The position numbers and the translations under genes are program-made. A model generated the notes under the pieces. That model had not been told where the DNA came from, searched no databases, and worked only from the letters and a program-made list of their open reading frames with translations. Below are positions 56,843 to 64,000 of a stretch of 64,000 nt of DNA, in pieces (positions within the stretch are counted from its first letter, which is position 1; each line of letters starts with the position of its first letter). Source of the DNA: Lolium rigidum (taxonomy: Eukaryota; Streptophyta; Magnoliopsida; Poales; Poaceae); contig NW_025901021.1 of assembly GCF_022539505.1 (NCBI RefSeq), positions 1 through 64,000 of the forward strand. Reading direction: 5' to 3'.

Positions 56843-57375
56843 GGGAATCTTCAACGGGATGACGCATCCGGACGACGCTGAGCGATCGTTTGCATCCACT
56901 GAATCGAAAAATGCGTCTGGTATCACCTCCAGCGGGGTGACACAAAGTGATCGGGCCGTTCGCAGCGACACACCTCGCCCAAATATGCGCCTCGGATGCG
57001 TCTCTGCGGACGCTGCGCGGACGTGCAAAGTGCAGCGTCCGCTCGCGTCTGCCGGACGTTTCGTCGGGCCCGCCTGGCAGCGACCATGCGTCGAAGCGTC
57101 TTCTCAGGCGTCAGCGAGGCGCCGCTGCGTCATTTCGGCAGTTTGCGCCACGTTAATGGCGATGCCTCGGTTGCCGAGCGACCGCCGCCCACATCCACCA
57201 ACACAGTAATGGCGACGCCACGCGTCCCGCGACCGTCGCCGGCCTCTGGCCTATATAAAAAGGGCGCACGTTCTTCTTCCTCATCCACTCCTCTAAACAA
57301 ACCCTAGCCGCCACAAGCTCCGCCGTAGCGCCGCCTAGCTCTTCCTGTGACGCAGCCAGGTCCGCGAGAAAATCC

Positions 57376-57855
57376 ATGGCGGGTCCTGATGGCCGGCGAG
57401 GCGGTCGAGGCCGCGGGCCTGGGTCCCCCGGGGCCGGGCAGGGGCCGCCGTGGTGGAGCAGCTACGGCCCCGCTCGCTGTCGCCTGCGCCCTCCTTGTCT
57501 TCGCAGGAGGACCGCTGCTTCGAGTTCCTCCTCCGCATCGACGACGACCCACTCGGCATCAAGCGGCTCCCGGACAAGTTCGCCGAGTTCGTCGATGGCG
57601 TCGAGCCGGCGCACTTGTAGCTACGGGAGGCCGGCTGTCTGCCGGTGCACTATCAAGGTCTTGTTCGACGGGCAGGGCAAGATGTACCTGCACACGGGGT
57701 GGGACAAGTTCGCTCGCGACCTCGGGCTCGAGCCCGGCTGCCAGCTCACCTTCCTCTACGAGGGGGACAACGAGATGATCGTCAAGGTGTTCGACGATAC
57801 AGCGTGCCGCAGACACTACAACACCGGCGAATCTGGCTCGGACACTGGTAGTTAG
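57376..57855 (+). pseudogene. B3-domain gene relic, intronless
   Basis: The 3' part (about 57648-57855) encodes VLFDGQGKMYLHTGWDKFAR, then LGLEPGC.LTFLYEGDNEMIVKVFDD, a good match to the second half of a plant B3 domain, ending at TAG 57853-57855. The 5' part of the domain (RCFEFLLRI ... PDKFAEFVDG, about 57510-57616) is in another frame, with a TAG at 57618-57620 and a one-base shift near 57640. The ATG at 57376 is in the frame of the 3' part only. At least one nonsense and two frame changes make it a pseudogene. B3 proteins of this type are nuclear DNA-binding factors. Confidence 0.7.
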
Positions 57856-57906
57856 AACTTAGAGTGTTCTTTCTTTGCAGCGAATATGGCTACGGGCCAG
57901 TTGAAG

Positions 57907-58254
57907 CCAGTAGTGAAGGTTTCTGGTTGTTCTTCCTCGGAAGAACCAACATGGACACCGTCAACAGCTAGATTTTCCAGTTTGGGTGACTGGATGTGCC
58001 CTCGAGTGTTTTTTTCTTGGCAGCGAACATACGGAATCAACACAACTTGTTTTCTTTTTTTTACAATGTTTTTATTTGTGCCAGTAGTGAAGGTTTCTGG
58101 TTGTTCTTCCTCGGAAGAACCAACATGGACACCGTCAACAGCTAGATTTTCCAGTTTGGGTGACTGGATGTGCCCTCGAGTGTTTTTTTCTTGGCAGCGA
58201 ACATACGGAATCAACACAACTTGTTTTCTTTTTTTTACAATGTTTTTATTTGTG
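57907..58254. repeat. Perfect 174 bp tandem duplication
   Basis: 57907-58080 and 58081-58254 appear identical, each starting CCAGTAGTGAAGGTTTCTGG and ending TTTTTATTTGTG. The length is 58 codons, so ORFs on both strands span it, but no domain is recognised. It lies just downstream of the B3 relic and may be duplicated 3' flank. Confidence 0.9.
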
Positions 58255-58277
58255 TCAACCATGGTTCAAACTATGTA

Positions 58278-58640
58278 CTCCCTCCGTTCCTTTCTATAAT
58301 GCCTATTCTTTTTTGGCACGGAAATTAGCGCAAGCAATAGTTTTAACACAAAACCCCCTACCGAGATTAGAGAGAAAATAGGAAACAGAATCAGATAGGA
58401 GGAAATCGTGATGTTTCCATAAATGATCGCGGAAAGTACTCCCTGTCTCGTGCTATTCTCGGACTTGCAATGCATATGCCTTGGTTACCATATTTGTTGG
58501 ACGAGAACAGATTCGTTTTCAGATTTTCTGGACGAGAACAGATTGGTGGAAGGGGTTCTTTGCAAAAAACAAAGGTTTACTCTTATATTCTGAAACAAAA
58601 TCGAAAAAACAATAGGCATTATAGAAAGGAACAGAGGGAG
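58278..58640. mobile_element. Stowaway-type MITE, 363 bp
   Basis: CTCCCTCCGTTCCTTTCTAT and the inverse of the right end, CTCCCTCTGTTCCTTTCTAT, are near-identical terminal repeats extending into TAATGCCTATT. TA flanks both sides (58276-58277 and 58641-58642). Confidence 0.85.
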
Positions 58641-58893
58641 TATTAGTTTGTGTAAACCACGTTCCCAGTTATGTATTAGTTTGTGTAAAACCATATTCCA
58701 ATATGTAATGTTTGGAACTATGTTTAAATGGAGAAGACGAAAAAAAACAAGTACAAAAAAATGCGTCGCCCCGCTGGAGTCACCCCCAGACGCAAACGGA
58801 CGCGTGGATAAAAACGGTCATTTTTGTGTCCGCGGGCGACGCAAACGGACACTCGCGGACAATAAATACGTCGCGCCGCTGGGCATACCCTAA

Positions 58894-59630
58894 CACCATA
58901 CCCCGTTGGAAAATTCCCATGACCTACAACTAAATGAATGGTTTGCACAAGAACATGGGATGGGTCGTGATCACTGTAGACTGTACCATGGTCTCCTATC
59001 ATATCCTAGTGGCATCATCCATACACACTGTATCCACACATCAGTTAACGACTTGTGCGCCTCTTGCACGAATCGACTGCCATTTCCCCCATGCAATAAA
59101 AGAATACCAACACGGACCAAACTGACGGGCACCGTGCCCAAAAAAATTCATTGCAGAAATACACCGTATGTGCTACTCGACGTGACCAAGCTGACATGAA
59201 TGATTATGTCCAACAATCCGAGAGGTAACTAGTCGCCCTCTCAGCCAACCATACCCACGCCCAGGTGAATTGGAGCCGTCGATTCTCTTGGATATCGATA
59301 CAGGATAGGGCAGCATGTGAATGGCGGGTTTCGCTAGCTCTTTCTTCTCTGTCCAGCCATCTGCCAGTCTGTCCCCTTGCAGAACCCTATTTACTCCTCC
59401 CATCACGGCCCCAACTACTAAACTGCGTACTCCTTCATTGCGCCACCGCCATGGCTACCTCCCCCACCACCTCGTCTCACATGGCCAGTCCAGTGCACAG
59501 CTGAACATCAATCAATGCTACGCAGCTTTCCAGCAGCTATATACGGTATACTCAGCTGCTGCAGACAATGGAAACCCAAGTTTGAAGCAGCTTCTTCCTT
59601 CAGTAGCTCTTAGCCAGCCAACAGCTAGCC
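58894..59630 (+). promoter_or_regulatory. Upstream region of the glycine-rich protein gene
   Basis: A TATATA at 59538-59543 lies about 90 bp before the first ATG and fits a TATA box, with transcription starting near 59565-59575. Another CTATTTA-type element at 59388 is a weaker alternative. No gene is supported in this stretch. Confidence 0.45.
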
Positions 59631-60785
59631 ATGGGTAGAGGAGGTGGCGTGATGGAGAGTAAGGCAGTGGTGCTCACCCTGCTGCTCTGCCTGAGCAGCG
59701 CCGCCGTGGGCGCGTGGGCGAGGCCCGTGGCAAACAAGGGAAAGCACGCCAACGAGGAGAAGTTCCTCTTGATCAAGAAGCACTTCGGCAAGGGGCTTGG
59801 AGGAGGTGGTGGGCTCGGTGGAGGGTATGGCAAAGGTGCAGGGCTTGGTGGAGGGGGCGGTGGTCTCGGTGGTGGTGGCGGCTACGGTGGAGGTGGCGGC
59901 CCTAGCGGTGGGTTCGGCAAAGGCGGTGGACTTGGTGGTGGATTTGGCAAAGGTGGTGGAGGTATTGGTGGAAGTATTGGTAAAGGTGGCGGCCTTGGCG
60001 GTGGAATAGGCCATGGCATTGGCGGTGGTTTCGGTAAAGGTGGAGGTCTTGGCGGTGGCATCGGCAAAGGTGGAGGTCTTGGGGGTGGCATTGGCAAAGG
60101 TGGAGGACTTGGCGGAAGTATTGGAAAAGGTGGCGGTCTTGGTGGTGGAATAGGCCATGGCATTGGTGGTGGTTTTGGTAAGGGTGGAGGTCTCGGTGGT
60201 CGCATCGGGCATGGCCTTGGTGGTGGATTTGGTAAGGGTCTTGGTGGAGGCATTGGAGGTGGGTATGGCAAGGGTGGTGGTCTTGGTGGCGGCACTGGCA
60301 AGGGTCTTGGTGGAGGCATTGGAGGTGGGTATGGCAAGGGTGGTGGTCTTGGTGGCGGCATCGGCAAGGGCCTTGGTGGGGGCATTGAAGGTGGGTATGG
60401 CAAAGGCGGCGGTCTTGGTGGAGGCATCGGCAAGGGCCTTGGTGGAGGCATTGGAGGTGGGTATGGCAAGGGTGGTGGTCTTGGTGGCGGCATCGGCAAG
60501 GGCATCGGTACAGGTGTCGGTGGCGGGTACGGCGACAATAGTGGTCTTGGTGGTGGTGTAGGACATGGTATTGATGTTGGCTTTGGAAAGGGCAGCGGTC
60601 TTGGAGGCGGTATTGGCAACGGGTTCGGTGGCGGCTTTGGCAAAGGTGGCGGACTAGGTGGTGGAGGGGGCGGAGGAGGTGGTGGCGGCGGCGGTTTTGG
60701 AGGAGGCTTTGGCACGGGAAGCGGATTTGGTTTCGGATTTGGCAAAGGTGGCGGCGGCGGTGGAGGGATTGGTGGCGGCCACTGA
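59631..60785 (+). CDS. Secreted glycine-rich (cell-wall type) protein
   Basis: This is a single intact exon of 384 codons. The first ATG (59631) and a second in-frame ATG (59652, codon 8) both have G at -3 and +4; starting at codon 8 gives a classic signal peptide, MESKAVVLTLLLCLSSAAVG with cleavage likely after AWA (residue 30). A short basic linker (HANEEKFLLIKKHFGKG) follows. The rest is a long Gly-rich domain built from GGGLGGGIGKG-like repeats, with longer GGGIGGGYGKGGGLGGGIGK units around residues 200-295, and an almost pure glycine run near residue 350. Proteins of this class are exported to the wall, where Tyr residues may cross-link. The repeats make length variation likely. Its exact family member is not assigned. 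Confidence 0.88.
   Translation: MGRGGGVMESKAVVLTLLLCLSSAAVGAWARPVANKGKHANEEKFLLIKKHFGKGLGGGGGLGGGYGKGAGLGGGGGGLGGGGGYGGGGGPSGGFGKGGGLGGGFGKGGGGIGGSIGKGGGLGGGIGHGIGGGFGKGGGLGGGIGKGGGLGGGIGKGGGLGGSIGKGGGLGGGIGHGIGGGFGKGGGLGGRIGHGLGGGFGKGLGGGIGGGYGKGGGLGGGTGKGLGGGIGGGYGKGGGLGGGIGKGLGGGIEGGYGKGGGLGGGIGKGLGGGIGGGYGKGGGLGGGIGKGIGTGVGGGYGDNSGLGGGVGHGIDVGFGKGSGLGGGIGNGFGGGFGKGGGLGGGGGGGGGGGGGFGGGFGTGSGFGFGFGKGGGGGGGIGGGH
60230..60520 (+). repeat. In-frame ~60 bp coding repeats of the glycine-rich protein
   Basis: Four near-identical 60 bp units (20 codons each) starting near AAGGGTCTTGGTGGAGGCAT at about 60234, 60300, 60366 and 60432 (spacing about 66 bp) are seen. The spacing is a multiple of three, so unequal exchange would keep the frame. 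Confidence 0.6.
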
Positions 60786-61599
60786 TGCTTACTCCTGAGC
60801 TCCGTTCGTGGTATCATAATATGACGTTGATGATGGCAGTATGTATGATGGAGATTGTCTTGTGGAAAGTCTCCCTAGCACCTACTCTTGTGTGATGTTT
60901 AGCCGGTTCTCTCGTTTGCAGACATTTGCTCGCCCCTGTACGTTGTTAATTTGGTGATGCTAATATCACAACATGTACTACCCCATGCAAGCGTCTGTTC
61001 CAATGATTAGAAATTTGAATTACTTATGCTTATATGACGTTCCCTCTGCTTTTTAAAAAGTGTGGGCACATTTTTGATAATTTAAGTTTGACCAACCATT
61101 TGATCAGTAAAACGTGGTTTATGTCACCACTCGGGAAAGGGCTAAATACGCTCGGCAAACGGTTTGCCTAGTGCCACTATCGGCAATTGGCACGCTCGAC
61201 AACTTGACTAGGTAAGGTGCGGTCAAACCTGGCGCCAAGGAAGTATAGCCCATGTGGCCTAACAGGGCCTCAAATTTCAGCGCTACAAATTTTTGATTTG
61301 CCCTTATATATATTGTTCCAAGTTACTAGAAAAAAAGTGGACATTTGCGAAATACCCTTTCAACACGCTTTTCTCATGACAAGTGTTGCCTTATCCTTTC
61401 ACGCTTCTGTTGGGTGCATGTATGCCATTCAATATCGTAAGGACATCTTCAGAGGCCCGCCAAAAACAGACCAAACGTGTTCGTTTCGATTGATAGACAA
61501 TGTGTGGGGACCCCGGACTAGCTGTCCGAAATACCCTGTTATGTATACAGTTCACGTTCCCATGATCAGTGTGCCGTGAACACATAACCGAACTGATAT
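60786..61599. other. 3' flank of the glycine-rich gene, then repeat-like sequence
   Basis: 60786-61030 probably holds the 3' UTR; no clear polyadenylation signal was picked. 61030-61240 contains CTCGGCAAACGG, ATCGGCAATTGG and similar motifs reminiscent of CACTA subterminal sequence, without ends being visible. No gene is supported. Confidence 0.35.
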
Positions 61600-61944
61600 C
61601 AAATTACATCATCCTTTACAAAACGGAATAAGAAACTTACAATAAAGTCACATGACCCATCTTTACAAGATAGCCTCGAAGGGCCTAATCTAATCATCAG
61701 AGTAGCAGAATCACTTCAGCAGCGTAGAGCCCAAGTCATCTGCCTTAACCCTACAGGCAACTGACTGGGAAGACGTTCCTAGCTCGCATAGACGTTGTCA
61801 ACTCCTTCTTCATCTGTCGAAGTCCTCCAGGTCTGGCCAAGTAAATAGCCAGGGACAAAGCCGTGAGTACATTTGAATTGTACTCGCAAACCATCAAGAA
61901 GGTGATAACAATTCTAACTAAAGAAGACAAGAGAGGAAGAATAG

Positions 61945-62085
61945 TTTCTCTCGGTGGATATAGCATGTGAAAGAGAATCAGTTTCTCTTGTGGATATAGC
62001 ATGTGAAAGAGAATCAGGTTTCTCTTGTGGATATAGCATGTGAAAGAGAATCGAGTCTCTCTTGTGGATATAGCATCCCACATCA
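61945..62085. repeat. Short tandem repeat, 37 bp period, about 3.7 copies
   Basis: Units starting at about 61945, 61982, 62019 and 62055 share TTTCTCTTGTGGATATAGCA and TGTGAAAGAGAATC. Confidence 0.8.
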
Positions 62086-63159
62086 CAGTTGAAGGGGACA
62101 CTAAGAAAGTCCTATGACATCTCTATATCTTTGTTAAAGCAGAGTTCCTCTACATGAAACACTAGGAAGGGTCACCCAATTTTGTTTATCCTTCCCTCAA
62201 CCATCTCCACATGGTTGGCACAACATCTTTCCCGTACCCTTCCGGTACTTCCAACACACGCATTTCCTTTGGAAATCATTTTCAAAACCAAAACTCGACA
62301 CAGCTCGGTAACGGCCATCCCAACCGTCCATGACCGCGGACGCGGCTATTCGAATAGTTTTAACTCTGCAGAGTGTGCGCACTTTCCCCACAAGAACCGA
62401 TAAATCCGCCGGGATCATCCCCGGTTCGACATACAAAAGTATGCGAGGCTCGGATAATCAGTCATAGTCCTTCGCCTGTCTCCCTTGACAAGAGTCCTTC
62501 CCCGCGGGCTTACCCCTTCCCGGCACCCCGGCAAGCATACCTCCTTTTGAGCGTATCTCCGGCGCCATGACGAAGACCCTCGCAATCGTCCGGCTATAGG
62601 CAACTACGGTGTATTGCCTCCTCCGCAGCGCAACCCGGCGTCGGAGGTCGTCGTGACCCTCCCTAGAAAGTTGTGAAGGGTGCTCATGCCAATTTCAACG
62701 GACGTCGAACTAAGCCCGTACCCACTTTGGATAATGTGGTTGCGCTGTGTAATTGTTCCGGCGAATACAAAGAACCATGTGTCGTTTTTCTCAAAACTCA
62801 ACTCACACACACACATTCCTTTTCTCAACCATCTTTGACAAGATCCTTTTTGCCTTTATAAACCATACACTTGGGTAAGGTTAACTCACCCAAGGTTTTC
62901 ATAAACATTTACAACAAGGTAAACCTTGAGGGGTTCCCAACCTAAAGTTTTATGTAGGAGCTAAGATGTAACAATGGCATGACGCTAGCCGTCATATCTC
63001 TAAGGAGATGATAATTGAGGTGTCAAGGGGATCATACATGCTTAGGATAAGCACGCATGGGGACAACACAAGTAGGAGTATTCGACAAAGGGTCATGATG
63101 TTGATCATCATACCACTAAGAAGATGGTAAAATAGGTGGTCAAGGGGGCATACATGCTC

Positions 63160-63275
63160 GGGGTAAGCATGCATAACAACAACAAGGGGTTCAACATACT
63201 TGAGAGTAAGTATGCATAAAATCAACAATGGGTTCAACATACTTGGGAGCAAGTATGCATAGCATCAACAAGAGG
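63160..63275. repeat. Short tandem repeat, 43 bp period
   Basis: GGTTCAACATACTTG at 63188 and 63231 start two near-identical 43 bp units containing AAGTATGCATA; a partial unit precedes them. Confidence 0.65.
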
Positions 63276-64000
63276 GAATGATGCTAATCATCATACCTCT
63301 AAGGGGTGCAAGAAGGTGTCAAGAGGTCGATACACACAAGATAAGTGGGCATACCCATCACATTTAGAGGGTACACCAAGATCATGATGTTGACAACCAC
63401 CATTCACAAAAGGGGTTTGTTGGCGAGGTGCCAAAGAGAGTAAAGATGCTCACGGTAAGCATGCTCCAACAACAAAAGTAGAAAACACACAAGATAGATC
63501 GAGAGACAATAATAATAACAAAGTAACCACAATATGTGGTTCAACATTCAGAGATCAAGAGATGGCTTGCCTTGGCTTATTTGTCCCTGGACTTCTTTGA
63601 CTCCATCAAATAAGAATTCCAACAATATACATAAAATCCTTGTTTGAACCACTTCTTCTTCTCCGGAATTGATCGCATCTATCGCCGGAAAATATAAAAG
63701 GAACACAATCAACACATTGTACCAACAAAGCAACATTCAACAAGCAACAATCAATATCTAACCACTCTACTAAGGTCTAACATATTAAGGACTTACAGTT
63801 ACTTCAAAACAACTCTTTAAAAGAAACCAATTAATATCACTTAAAAAAAACATGAGAGCCTAACAAAATTAAGCAAATGCCTCTATGGGTATTACCAAGG
63901 CATAAATTATAAACCCCTGGTAGATAACACCACCAAGGCTACAAGTGAATCGGTTTGGCTCAAAAACATCCATCTTTTATTTTCAAACATTTTTGGAAAG

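Larger units (their letters stand above)
56843..58890. mobile_element. Probable non-autonomous PIF/Harbinger-type element carrying a B3 relic
   Basis: The left end GGGAATCTTCAACGGGATGA and the inverse of the right end, GGGTATGCCCAGCGGCGCGA, are imperfect terminal repeats. Both continue into related subterminal sequence (CTCCAGCGGGGTGACACA versus CTCCAGCGGGGCGACGCA). TAA flanks both sides (56840-56842 and 58891-58893), fitting a TWA target. Inside are a B3 gene relic, a tandem duplication and a Stowaway MITE. No transposase is present. Confidence 0.55.
61600..64000. mobile_element. Repeat-like sequence, probably part of an LTR retrotransposon
   Basis: No coding domain is seen. Composition and short internal repeats resemble LTR or untranslated regions of large cereal retrotransposons. 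Borders, primer site and direct repeats were not found, and the sequence runs off the window. Confidence 0.3.

Noticed and set aside
57852..58299. ORFs of ~136 codons on both strands over the 174 bp duplication
   Set aside because: They arise because the duplicated unit is a multiple of three and lacks stops. No start context or domain supports them.
59625..60817. Antisense ORFs of 313 and 311 codons across the glycine-rich gene
   Set aside because: They are complements of Gly-codon repeats (Pro-, Thr/Ala-rich shadows). The sense ORF has a signal peptide and a good start context; the antisense frames have no domain.

Overview
The window looks like intergenic DNA from a large grass genome, most likely a Triticeae species (wheat, Aegilops or barley group). 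The reasons are nested LTR retrotransposons with TGATACGTC-type LTRs, tRNA-Asp-type primer sites, Stowaway MITEs, a full-length plant L1 LINE, CACTA and Helitron termini, and very low gene density. Family names were assigned from memory of motifs, not by search.

Layout. 1-5894: a young non-autonomous Gypsy-like retrotransposon (+ strand) whose start lies outside the window; its LTR copies differ at 3 of 326 compared bases. 6673-7443: a three-exon model encoding a CACTA transposase-associated (TAD) domain. 7897-8012: a Stowaway-like hairpin. 9319-13071: a decayed multi-exon gene ending in a B3-like domain, with one exon-intron module repeated four times and a MITE nested in a MITE in its first intron. 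13846-15560: about 13 tandem units of ~134 bp. 15664-39592: a ~24 kb CACTA element bounded by matching TIRs and a CAT target duplication. It contains a 5'-truncated LINE (15864-17632), a complete 6.9 kb LINE with an intact 1187-codon ORF2 (21459-28379), two Helitron 3' termini (31926 and 38812), a 340 bp TRIM with identical LTRs (35105-35444), a small TTA-flanked MITE and several exon-like fragments. No CACTA transposase was seen in it.

39593-42415 holds further CACTA-like termini and an LTR-retrotransposon remnant. 42416-56385 is an old minus-strand Gypsy element with gag and protease relics; its 3' LTR is split by a younger minus-strand element (42598-49339, perfect TGGTT duplication). 56843-58890 resembles a 2 kb non-autonomous PIF/Harbinger-type element carrying a B3 gene relic, a perfect 174 bp tandem duplication and a nested Stowaway MITE. 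59631-60785 is the one convincing intact host gene: an intronless secreted glycine-rich protein. 61600-64000 is repeat-like sequence with short tandem repeats.

The window is therefore mainly a record of nested insertions. Terminal structures and target duplications give a clear insertion order in several places. Apart from the glycine-rich protein gene, the LINE ORF2 and possibly the TAD gene, coding sequence is degraded or belongs to transposons.
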